Assembly: GCA_031258375.1 (NCBI GenBank)
Contig: JAIRMX010000038.1
Coordinates: 1-17,639, forward strand
Source of the DNA: Elusimicrobiota bacterium
Lineage (GTDB): Bacteria > Elusimicrobiota > Elusimicrobia > Elusimicrobiales > Elusimicrobiaceae
DNA: 17,639 bases
Direction of reading: 5' to 3'
Under the pieces are notes generated by a model, which saw nothing but the letters and a program-made list of their open reading frames with translations, was not told the origin of the DNA and ran no database searches. Numbering within the stretch: position 1 is the first letter of the stretch; each line of letters opens with the position of its first letter. Below, piece by piece: positions 1-6,488 of the stretch. The position numbers and the translations under genes were made by a program.

Positions 1-99
1 TATGTTAAACCGCACAATGCGGCAATAGGTGCATACGAAACTTTTTACAGAATAGCGGTATTTGGATTAATAGCTGATTTTAGAAATGTGAACAGATAA
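1..99 (+). CDS. C-terminal end of an unrecognised ORF (partial)
   Basis: Frame 1 is open from the window edge for 32 codons and stops with TAA at 97-99. The visible tail contains KPHNAAIGAYETFYRIAVFG and ends DFRNVNR. The mix of aromatic and hydrophobic residues is compatible with a real protein end, but I recognise no family and the stretch is too short to distinguish from a chance open frame in AT-rich DNA. The following 218 bases up to 317 hold no gene, only the hipB promoter region in their right half. Confidence 0.3.
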   Translation, partial: YVKPHNAAIGAYETFYRIAVFGLIADFRNVNR

Positions 100-214
100 T
101 GGCAATACTAAACAACATAGGCATAATATTTTTGTGTATAAACAACAAAACAGATAAAAGAGCATTTCAATAGATTTAGAATAAATTATAAACATCAAAA
201 ACAAATTATCAGCA

Positions 215-309
215 ATTATACTGTTTATGGTATAATACTTTATTTATATTTTAAATATTATACTTAAATTGATATAAAATATTTGACATTATACCAAAAA
301 AGATATAAT
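215..309 (+). promoter_or_regulatory. Three tandem HipB-type operators in the hipBST promoter
   Basis: Three inverted repeats share the form ATTATAC-N8-RTATAAW. O1 (215-236) is perfect: ATTATAC, 8 nt, GTATAAT. O2 (257-278) has right arm ATATAAA, 5 of 7 matching. O3 (288-309) has right arm ATATAAT, 6 of 7 matching. The spacer is 8 nt every time. Start-to-start distances are 42 and 31 bp, close to four and three helical turns, so all lie on one face of the DNA. O3 fills the space from the last base of the -35 through the -10. E. coli HipB is known to bind TATCC-N8-GGATA, so the N8 geometry fits a HipB-family repressor. Autoregulation is inferred. Confidence 0.72.
283..309 (+). promoter_or_regulatory. 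Sigma-70-like promoter of hipBST
   Basis: TTGACA at 283-288 and TATAAT at 304-309 are perfect consensus hexamers, but their spacing is short at 15 bp. A 17-bp spacing would use TAATAT at 306-311. Either -10 places the transcript start within a few bases of the ATG at 318, so the message should be leaderless or nearly so. There is no Shine-Dalgarno sequence upstream of 318. Confidence 0.65.
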
Positions 310-317
310 ATTTTCTT

Positions 318-518
318 ATGGATATATCTAAGGAATTTGCAAATATCAGGAAACAGGCCGGATTAACGCAAAAAGAACTTTCAAGCAGAACCGGCGTAGG
401 TTTGCGCTTTATAAGAAATCTGGAGCAAGGCGGCAAAAATTTCCGTTACGATAAATTGGAACTGCTGCTTGATTTTTTAGGCGCGCATTTAGAAATACAA
501 AAAAATAAAATAATATGA
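318..518 (+). CDS. hipB: HipB-like HTH antitoxin/repressor (Y4mF-type)
   Basis: This 66-residue protein is a single xre/Cro helix-turn-helix domain (about residues 7-56), with the pattern LTQKELSSRTGVGLRFIRNLE and then a short C-terminal tail. Its size and sequence match the small HTH proteins coupled to HipA-type kinases. The expected role is binding the upstream operators as a dimer, repressing the operon, and joining a complex with the downstream products. The TGA stop overlaps the next ATG (ATGA at 515-518), which suggests translational coupling. The start is set by the ATG 8 nt after the -10, with no ribosome-binding site. Family assignment is strong; the repressor role is inferred from family and promoter layout. 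Confidence 0.87.
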   Translation: MDISKEFANIRKQAGLTQKELSSRTGVGLRFIRNLEQGGKNFRYDKLELLLDFLGAHLEIQKNKII

Positions 519-826
519 GAAAAGTAAAAGTATTTTATAAAAATGATTTTGCCGGCATTTTGGAAGAAACCGAAAATGGATTTAAGTTTGCATACGATGA
601 TGATTTTAAACGGAAAAAAACTCCGCTTTCAGTTTCTTTACCATTAGGCGGTTCTCCTTTTATATCTGCAAAAATGTTTCCCTTTTTTGAGGGGCTTCTG
701 CCGGAGGGTTGGTACCTTGATATAATATCGGCCAAATATAAAATTGACAAACAAGATACGTTCGGCATAATGCTGGCGACTTTCGGCGATACTGTAGGCG
801 CAGTCCGCATAGAGGAAATTAAATGA
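515..826 (+). CDS. hipS: HipS-like protein (free-standing HipA N-terminal subdomain)
   Basis: This 103-residue protein corresponds only to the N-terminal subdomain of HipA (couple_hipA family). It has the conserved stretch SLPLGG at 41-46 and FFEGLLPEGW at 57-66. In the E. coli O127 HipBST system this piece is a separate protein, HipS, which is the antitoxin proper and inserts a tryptophan (Trp65) into the kinase active site. Trp66 here is the obvious equivalent, although LLPEG motifs are common across HipA N-domains. The gene overlaps hipB and the kinase gene by 4 bp at each end (ATGA), so the three products should be made in coordinated amounts. It lacks its own Shine-Dalgarno. The antitoxin role is inferred. 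Confidence 0.82.
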   Translation: MRKVKVFYKNDFAGILEETENGFKFAYDDDFKRKKTPLSVSLPLGGSPFISAKMFPFFEGLLPEGWYLDIISAKYKIDKQDTFGIMLATFGDTVGAVRIEEIK

Positions 827-1752
827 ACATTTGCCTAAGTTGTTTAAAGCCTTTAGACGGCGCAAATACCCGGTACCATATGCCCTGCCTACAGAAACTT
901 TTTGCTATGCGTACGCTTCCTTCGTTTGACTTTGGCGTTTCGGATATTTTATCTGAAATCATAAAAATTGACGGCAGGATGTCAATTTCCGGAGTACAGC
1001 CGAAAATATCTCTTAGACTAAATAGAGAAAAAAACGTTTTAGAAATTATCGCTGAAAACGGCGAATATATCCTTAAACCTCAAACGCAAAGCATTAAAAA
1101 TTTGCCGGAAAACGAACAACTCTGTATGACTTTGGCCGATATTGCGGGTTTTTCGTCGCCGCCGCATGCGCTTATCCGTCTTAAAGACAATACCTTTGCG
1201 TATATAGTTAAAAGATTTGACAGGAAAGACGGCGCAAAAATACATCAGGAGGACTTTCAACAAATTCTTGCGCTTAACATTAATGATAAATATCAAGGTT
1301 CTTATGAAAAAATCGGCAAAGCAATTAAAAATATTTCTACCGTGCCCGGGCTTGATTTGCAGTTTTTTTATGAGAGAATTTTGTTTTATTTTATGATAGG
1401 CAACGGCGACGCGCATGCTAAAAATTTTTCAATGCAGTATTTTGACGACGGGCAACGCAGGCTGTCGCCGGTTTATGATATCGTGTCTTCACGCCTTGCG
1501 ATACCCGAAGAAAAAGAAGAAACGGCTTTGGCTTTAAACGGCAAAAGGAACAATATTACTCTATCCGATTTTTCAAGTCTTTCACAATATTTAAATATAT
1601 TACAGGTTGCAAAAATCAATAATACTCTGCTAGATATGAAAGATGATTTTATCAATACAATAAACGCTTATAAATTATTTTCTTTTGAGATAAGAAAAAG
1701 GTTTAAAGAAGTAATACGTTCAAGGATATCCGCTTTGAATAAGCAAATATAA
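823..1752 (+). CDS. hipT: HipT-like short Ser/Thr kinase toxin (HipA C-terminal domain)
   Basis: The 309-residue protein is a HipA kinase lacking the N-terminal subdomain. The Gly-rich loop carries SISGVQPK at 54-61; Ser54 and Ser56 match the S-x-S autophosphorylation pair described in E. coli HipT (Ser57, Ser59). YILKP (82-86) supplies the likely ATP-binding lysine, Lys85. GNGDAHAKN (193-201) carries the probable catalytic Asp196, and YDIVSS (218-223) the Mg-binding Asp219. The 23-residue gap between these aspartates equals that of Asp210 and Asp233 in E. coli HipT. The N-terminus has C4-x2-C7-x11-H19-x2-C22, a possible zinc knuckle seen in other split HipA kinases. GAGG at 812-815 is a good ribosome-binding site. 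Known relatives phosphorylate glutamyl- or tryptophanyl-tRNA synthetase; the target here is unknown. All kinase motifs look intact. Confidence 0.85.
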   Translation: MNICLSCLKPLDGANTRYHMPCLQKLFAMRTLPSFDFGVSDILSEIIKIDGRMSISGVQPKISLRLNREKNVLEIIAENGEYILKPQTQSIKNLPENEQLCMTLADIAGFSSPPHALIRLKDNTFAYIVKRFDRKDGAKIHQEDFQQILALNINDKYQGSYEKIGKAIKNISTVPGLDLQFFYERILFYFMIGNGDAHAKNFSMQYFDDGQRRLSPVYDIVSSRLAIPEEKEETALALNGKRNNITLSDFSSLSQYLNILQVAKINNTLLDMKDDFINTINAYKLFSFEIRKRFKEVIRSRISALNKQI

Positions 1753-1775
1753 GCATAAAAAATTGGACATAAAAA

Positions 1776-1925
1776 ATGAATTATACTATAAACGACATAC
1801 AAATATTTGTGCCTACATATAACAGGCCTGAAATGATAAAAGAAACTTTAAACAGTTTGCTCAATCAGACTGTAAAAGGTCTGGATATTACCTTCTGTAG
1901 ATGATGAAACGTAAAAAGCGGTTCA
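1776..1925 (+). pseudogene. Decayed family 2 glycosyltransferase copy
   Basis: An ATG at 1776 opens a frame reading MNYTINDIQIFVPTYNRPEM and stopping at 1902-1904. Residues 5-31 match residues 4-30 of the intact glycosyltransferase at 3294 at 20 of 27 positions. After the codons for DIT the homology resumes in the +1 frame at 1894 as SVDDET-stop-KAV. This aligns with STDDTTQKTM of the intact gene, consistent with about a 10-nt deletion and a CAA-to-TAA nonsense change at 1912-1914. Homology is not traceable much beyond 1925. The copy is diverged at the DNA level, so it is an old paralogue and not a recent duplication. The right limit is approximate. Confidence 0.72.
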
Positions 1926-1972
1926 ATTTAAATTTACTCAAAACTTCATTGCTGTTTATACCTCATATTCTA

Positions 1973-2001
1973 TTGACATTAATTGTAGTATTTAATAAAA
2001 T
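1973..2001 (+). promoter_or_regulatory. Promoter of the DUF4143 ATPase gene
   Basis: TTGACA at 1973-1978 and TAAAAT at 1996-2001 are separated by 17 bp. The -10 overlaps the left edge of the palindrome that follows, so a factor bound there would block RNA polymerase. A GAGGA ribosome-binding site at 2026-2030 lies 7 nt before the ATG at 2038. Confidence 0.6.
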
Positions 2002-2024
2002 ATTACATATATATGTAATATTTT
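1997..2024. repeat. Perfect 28-bp palindrome, candidate operator
   Basis: The sequence is a perfect inverted repeat with no spacer, each 14-nt arm reading AAAATATTACATAT or its complement; the centre is between 2010 and 2011. It covers the end of the -10 hexamer and the expected transcription start of the ATPase gene. It is purely A/T apart from one C and its paired G. It could be a dimeric repressor site or an mRNA 5' hairpin. I know of no regulator for it in this window. Confidence 0.6.
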
Positions 2025-2037
2025 CGAGGATTTAGAT

Positions 2038-3252
2038 ATGTTAAAACGTACAATGCAGCCTGTAATAGAGAAAATTTCTAAAGGCTTTCCGGTAATCTTA
2101 TTGACGGGAATGCGTCAGGTCGGCAAAAGCACTCTGTTTGAAATGCTGAAAGAACCGAACAGGAAATATGTATCGCTTGATAATTTTGACGACAGGAAAC
2201 TTGCCCAAACCAACCCCGCTTTATTTATACAAAAGTACGAACCGCCGCTTATAATAGACGAAGTGCAGTACGCCCCGCAATTGCTGACATATATAAAAAT
2301 ATATGTTGATTCTCATAAAAAAGACGGGGATTTTTGGCTTACGGGTTCGCAAAAATACGAATTGATGAAAGGTATTCAGGAAAGTCTTGCAGGGCGTATT
2401 GCAATTTTAGATATGCTTGGGCTTTCTTACAAAGAAATAATAAAAAAACCGTTTGAAAGTAAACCTTTTTTACCTTCTATGGATATGATGAAGTCAAACC
2501 CAAAACCGCTCAAACTTATGGACATTTATAAAATAATTTGGGAAGGTTCATATCCGAGATTAATCGTTCACGACAATGAAAGCAGAGACAATTTTTATAA
2601 GTCTTATTTGCAGTCTTATATTGAAAGAGACGTCAGAAATGATTTGGATATCAGAGGCAACGAATTAAAATTTAACGATTTTATCCGCGCTATCGCAATA
2701 AGGACAAGCACTCTCCTTAACTACAGGGATATAAGTAAAGAAATCGGCATAGATCAAAGAACAGCCAAAGTTTGGATTTCTGTCCTTCAAAGAGCGGGTA
2801 TAATAAAATTGTTGGAACCGTATTACAGAAACCCTACAAACAGCATTATAAAAACGCCTAAAATTTATTTTCTTGACACGGGCTTATGTTCTTATTTGGC
2901 AAAAATGAACAGTCCCGAAATTCTTGAAGCAGGATATATGGACGGCAGGATATTGGAAACATATGCTTTTTGTGAAATATTAAAAAGTTATTGGCATAAC
3001 GGCAAAGAGCCGAACATCTATTTTTACAGGGACAAAGAAAAGAGAGAAATTGATTTTATAATAGAAGAAGGCGGCGTTATCTATCCTGTGGAAATTAAGA
3101 AAACCGCCAATCCCTCTCTTAGCGATTGTAAGAATTTTAGTTCGCTGAACCGTCTTAAATTTAAAACCGGCACGGGTATTGTTATTTGTCTGCGCGATAA
3201 CCCGTTGCCTTTGGCTGATAATGTATTAGCTTTGCCAATATGGGATATCTAG
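2038..3252 (+). CDS. AAA_14 / DUF4143 ATPase
   Basis: This 404-residue protein has the usual length and layout of the widespread AAA_14-DUF4143 family. Walker A is GMRQVGKST (24-32), Walker B is LIIDEVQ (71-77), and LTGSQ (101-105) is the sensor-like strand. A winged-helix-like segment (about 228-256, NYRDISKEIGIDQRTAKVWI) precedes the DUF4143 part. The C-terminus has REIDFII...VEIKK, with Asp339, Glu352 and Lys354 arranged like a PD-(D/E)XK nuclease core. The cellular role of the family is not established; members are common in mobile and host-associated genomes. It stands alone behind its own promoter, between two glycosyltransferase-related sequences, which suggests insertion into that locus. 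Family assignment is secure and function open. Confidence 0.9.
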   Translation: MLKRTMQPVIEKISKGFPVILLTGMRQVGKSTLFEMLKEPNRKYVSLDNFDDRKLAQTNPALFIQKYEPPLIIDEVQYAPQLLTYIKIYVDSHKKDGDFWLTGSQKYELMKGIQESLAGRIAILDMLGLSYKEIIKKPFESKPFLPSMDMMKSNPKPLKLMDIYKIIWEGSYPRLIVHDNESRDNFYKSYLQSYIERDVRNDLDIRGNELKFNDFIRAIAIRTSTLLNYRDISKEIGIDQRTAKVWISVLQRAGIIKLLEPYYRNPTNSIIKTPKIYFLDTGLCSYLAKMNSPEILEAGYMDGRILETYAFCEILKSYWHNGKEPNIYFYRDKEKREIDFIIEEGGVIYPVEIKKTANPSLSDCKNFSSLNRLKFKTGTGIVICLRDNPLPLADNVLALPIWDI

Positions 3253-3270
3253 GAATGGTTGATCCCATAT
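3238..3270 (+). repeat. Inverted repeat spanning the ATPase stop codon
   Basis: ATATGGGAT at 3238-3246 and ATCCCATAT at 3262-3270 are perfect 9-nt arms around a 15-nt loop that includes the TAG stop (3250-3252). A small palindrome TTGAAATTCAA follows at 3272-3282. No T-tract follows, so it is not a standard intrinsic terminator. It could be an mRNA 3' stem-loop or a protein site before the next gene. Confidence 0.45.
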
Positions 3271-3293
3271 ATTGAAATTCAATCATATGTATT

Positions 3294-4280
3294 ATGTTTT
3301 CAATAAATGACATTCAAATATTTGTAATAACGCGCAACCGCCCTGAGATGCTTAAACAAGCATTACACAGCGTTTTAAATCAATATGCTTGCGGCTCTGA
3401 AATATATGTTTTAGATAATTCTACAGACGATACGACACAAAAAACAATGATAGATTATCCTAAAATACGTTATATAAAAACAGACCCGCTTTTACCTTTT
3501 GCTAACTTTCTGACAGCTCAATCTTTGATGGCAATGCCGTACTCAATGATACTTCATGACGACGATCTTATCCATCCCGATTATATTTCTCTTGCTCTAA
3601 AGATATTAAACTCCGTCAAAGATATTACCTATATAGGCTGCAAAAACACAACTTTCTATGATAATAACATCCCTGACGAATATAAAAATCCAACGCGTTT
3701 ATCTGAAGAGTTTTTTATTATTGACAATCCGGATGATTTTACGCTTGGCTTTTGGAGCAAAATAAATTCTAATTGGAGTTGCAGCATAATTAAATCCTCC
3801 ATATACAAACAAGCTGACATGCCAGCAGATTATAAACTTTACGGTAAGGTAAACGATTTGGCGATGTTAAGTCAAATAATGAGTAATGGAAAAGGTAATG
3901 CGGTAATAACAAAAGACAAAAGAGCTTTGTTTTACAGAAACCATGTTCTATCCGACAGGTTTAATGAAAAAACAGCATTAACCAGACAACAACTAACTAA
4001 TTATATAAGTCTATTTTATAAACGCAGCCGTTCTAATAAGTATTTAAGAAGGATATACTTTTTATATGTAATTGATAATATTAAAGACAATTTTATTCCC
4101 AAAATTACGGATACTGATATCAATTCTTTTCTCATTTCCCTAAAAGAAAAAGGATTATTAAGCGCCGCCATCCTTCTTTACAATAAACGCAAAGAGAACC
4201 TACTAATACGCTTGTTTTTCCTGCCTGTGCAATTTATTTACAAGAGAAATTATTATAAAAAATTTTTGAGGAAGCTGTAA
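3294..4280 (+). CDS. Family 2 (GT-A) glycosyltransferase
   Basis: This 328-residue protein opens with the GT2 nucleotide-sugar-binding strand IQIFVITRNRPEMLKQALHS (residues 7-26). VLDNSTDD (39-46) follows, and HDDD at 88-91 is the DxD-type metal/nucleotide-diphosphate site. The C-terminal third is basic, with a hydrophobic stretch near 300-315 that could touch the membrane. The donor and acceptor cannot be read from sequence. The start at 3294 is supported by alignment with the decayed paralogue at 1776, which shares INDIQIFV just after the start; there is no clear ribosome-binding site. It converges on the GT9 gene at 4285 with 4 bp between the stops. A surface-polysaccharide role is inferred. 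Confidence 0.85.
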   Translation: MFSINDIQIFVITRNRPEMLKQALHSVLNQYACGSEIYVLDNSTDDTTQKTMIDYPKIRYIKTDPLLPFANFLTAQSLMAMPYSMILHDDDLIHPDYISLALKILNSVKDITYIGCKNTTFYDNNIPDEYKNPTRLSEEFFIIDNPDDFTLGFWSKINSNWSCSIIKSSIYKQADMPADYKLYGKVNDLAMLSQIMSNGKGNAVITKDKRALFYRNHVLSDRFNEKTALTRQQLTNYISLFYKRSRSNKYLRRIYFLYVIDNIKDNFIPKITDTDINSFLISLKEKGLLSAAILLYNKRKENLLIRLFFLPVQFIYKRNYYKKFLRKL

Positions 4281-4284
4281 ACAT

Positions 4285-5379
4285 CTAATTGGTCATACAA
4301 CTATTTACGTTTTCTATCATTTCTCTTATGTCAAGTTTATTAAAATCCTCTTTTGTGTTTATTATAATCGTTTTATCGGACATAGGTCTCCATTTTTCGG
4401 TTAGATAAGGCATATTGGAATTATATACGGCTATAGTCGGTTTATTAAATGCAGACGATATGTGGACTATTGAAGTATCTGGCGTTATTACAAAATCTGA
4501 CATTTTAATAATTGCCGAGGTAAGGGAAAACCCGCAGGTTTGATAGTCTGACTTTGAAGGATAAAAGACATTTCCCGGCAATAATAATTCTTTTTTAATT
4601 TTTTCAATGTCATTATAGCGTCCCACTAATATGATATTAAAATCAGTAAGCTCTTTTGCAAGATTTAAAAGCTGTTGGGCGCAAAACGATTTATGATAAC
4701 TGGCGGCGAACATATTAAAAATTATATTTTTTTTAGCTTCAGGCAGCTTTGATATAAATTTTTTCGCCGTGTTCATTACCTGCTCTGGTATAAAAACGTC
4801 GTATTGTTTGTCAAACTTACCCGCCTTATTAATAAGTCCCAATCTTTCAAAAACGGCTTTATGCCAGTCCGTTATATGGGCGGATTTATCTCTAAAGGGG
4901 ATATTAATATTATAAAGTTTAAATTTCTCGCGATTAAATCCAAGCGCAAATTTTGGATTTATAAGCCTTAACAAAAGCAAAGTTTCTATTGTGTTGGCTT
5001 CGTCCATATCAATATAAAGATCAGGATTTTCACGCCGCAGCTTAATACCCAATTTTATTATTGAAAAAAAACTTCTTTTATATATATATACGCTGTTAAT
5101 ATTCGGATTAGTCTCTGCAAGCTCTTTTGTCTGTTCTGCCGCAATTACCGTTATTTGCGCGCTTGGCAATAGTTTTTTCATTTCTCTAAAAGAAATGGAA
5201 CTTATAATCATATCGCCGAGTTTGCCGTCATTTCTCAGATATATAATCTTTCTAATTTCTTTTATTTTTGAAGGAATAAACGTATTTTGATTTCTTTTAT
5301 CAAATAAAAATTTGCCGATACGCGCTTTTAAAGAACGCAAGGCTAAATTCTTTTTGCGATTTATTTCCCTGAAGTTCAT
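4285..5379 (-). CDS. GT9 family glycosyltransferase (heptosyltransferase-like)
   Basis: The 364-residue protein has a basic N-terminal extension of about 40 residues, then the GT9 entry motif IIYLRNDGKLGDMIIS (45-60). The C-terminal signature TPDTSIVHISSAFNKP (299-314) binds the ADP-sugar donor in heptosyltransferases. The family transfers heptose or related sugars onto LPS inner core at the cytoplasmic face of the inner membrane. It lies 15 bp downstream of the GT9 gene at 5395-6417 on the same strand and is probably co-transcribed. No Shine-Dalgarno precedes it. The exact sugar is unknown, and other GT9 substrates such as GlcNAc are possible. Confidence 0.85.
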   Translation of the reverse strand: MNFREINRKKNLALRSLKARIGKFLFDKRNQNTFIPSKIKEIRKIIYLRNDGKLGDMIISSISFREMKKLLPSAQITVIAAEQTKELAETNPNINSVYIYKRSFFSIIKLGIKLRRENPDLYIDMDEANTIETLLLLRLINPKFALGFNREKFKLYNINIPFRDKSAHITDWHKAVFERLGLINKAGKFDKQYDVFIPEQVMNTAKKFISKLPEAKKNIIFNMFAASYHKSFCAQQLLNLAKELTDFNIILVGRYNDIEKIKKELLLPGNVFYPSKSDYQTCGFSLTSAIIKMSDFVITPDTSIVHISSAFNKPTIAVYNSNMPYLTEKWRPMSDKTIIINTKEDFNKLDIREMIENVNSCMTN

Positions 5380-5394
5380 AGTTTTCTATTAATT

Positions 5395-6417
5395 CTAATT
5401 ACCTTCCAGTTGCCTTTCAAATGCGTCAAAAGCGTTTTGCGGCGTAATGTCACTCATAAAATCATAGGGGCATTCTTTTTTTAGCTTAGGCTTGCCGCTG
5501 CCCGCCGTAAGCACTATGTGACCTTGCCCGTATGGCGACCAACGTTTAGGGAGGCAGCCCTTAACATTAGGATAAAAAGATACAGTTCTTTTGCCAAGAG
5601 CCGCCGCTATATGCAAAGGCCCGGTAGAATTAGAAATAAAAATAACGCATTGATTAATGATGCCTATAAAATCTATAAGAGCTAAGTTTTCCTTCAAAAC
5701 AAAAGGTTTAGAAGGAGCAGCTTTATGCGCAATATAATTTAAAGTTTTTTGTTCCGGTCTCCCGCCGGTAAGCAAAATTTTTAAATTAGGATATGCCGTC
5801 ATAATTTGTTTAATCAACAATACAAAGTTATCCGCGGGCCAATTAAGGGCAGAGCCGCCCGATCCGGGGTGAATAATTATAAATTTATCCTTACCGGCTG
5901 CTATATTAAACGTTTCTTTTAAATAATTTTGCGCTTTAATGCCGTCTGCCTGCGGTACATAGATTTTGGCTTTTGCGAAGCCCTTATCGATATTTAAAGG
6001 CTTCAAAAGTTCAATATTATAATCCGCCTCGCGCTTTAAATCCTGCGAACGATGTTGATAAACCCGTTTGTTCAGCAAAAACGCCCATATTTTTGAAACC
6101 GGCCCTATGCGTTTTTTAATACCTGCTAAAAAAGCGAGCCATGCGACATATCCGTTAAGAAAGAATATAATCGCAACGTCAAATTTTTTGGATTTTATGC
6201 TGCTCAAATCATTCCAAAAAGTCGTTTTTATAATAATTTCGTCAATTTGCGGATTATTTTTAAAAATATCTGCGGTATAATCCCTGCAAAACACGGCAAT
6301 ATGCGCTTTTGGAAAGCTGCCGCGCAAAACGTCTACAGCCGGCAATATTGTCACCGCGTCTCCGATGCGGTCTATTCTTATCAGTAAAAATTTTTGAGGG
6401 GGATTTTTATTATTCAT
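5395..6417 (-). CDS. GT9 family glycosyltransferase (heptosyltransferase-like)
   Basis: This 340-residue protein matches the usual length of WaaF/WaaC/WaaQ-type enzymes. RIDRIGDAV (14-22) is the canonical N-terminal motif, HPGSGGSALNWP (183-194) starts the second Rossmann domain, and SNSTGPLHIAAALG (262-275) is the nucleotide-sugar loop. It is the first gene of a leftward pair with the other GT9 and is divergent from the GT2 gene at 6489, so the 71-bp gap 6418-6488 should hold both promoters. Immediately upstream on its strand is TATACT, 6 nt before the ATG, with no Shine-Dalgarno. Family assignment is firm; specificity is inferred. Confidence 0.87.
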   Translation of the reverse strand: MNNKNPPQKFLLIRIDRIGDAVTILPAVDVLRGSFPKAHIAVFCRDYTADIFKNNPQIDEIIIKTTFWNDLSSIKSKKFDVAIIFFLNGYVAWLAFLAGIKKRIGPVSKIWAFLLNKRVYQHRSQDLKREADYNIELLKPLNIDKGFAKAKIYVPQADGIKAQNYLKETFNIAAGKDKFIIIHPGSGGSALNWPADNFVLLIKQIMTAYPNLKILLTGGRPEQKTLNYIAHKAAPSKPFVLKENLALIDFIGIINQCVIFISNSTGPLHIAAALGKRTVSFYPNVKGCLPKRWSPYGQGHIVLTAGSGKPKLKKECPYDFMSDITPQNAFDAFERQLEGN

Positions 6418-6488
6418 TTATTTAGTATAATTGAAGTATTGTGCTCTAATTTAAATTATAGCAATTATAAAGATTAAAGGCAGTATGA

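Noticed and set aside
1..24. First bases resemble the start of the DUF4143 gene at 2037 (TATGTTAAA, then ACAATGC), as if a truncated second copy were present.
   Set aside because: The similarity fades after about 20 bases, the matching frame stops at once (MLNRTMRQ-stop), and an 18-of-21 match is expected by chance somewhere in an AT-rich window of this size.
2038..3252. ATPase as a fourth member of the hipBST operon.
   Set aside because: It has its own promoter, palindrome and ribosome-binding site and is separated by a decayed glycosyltransferase.
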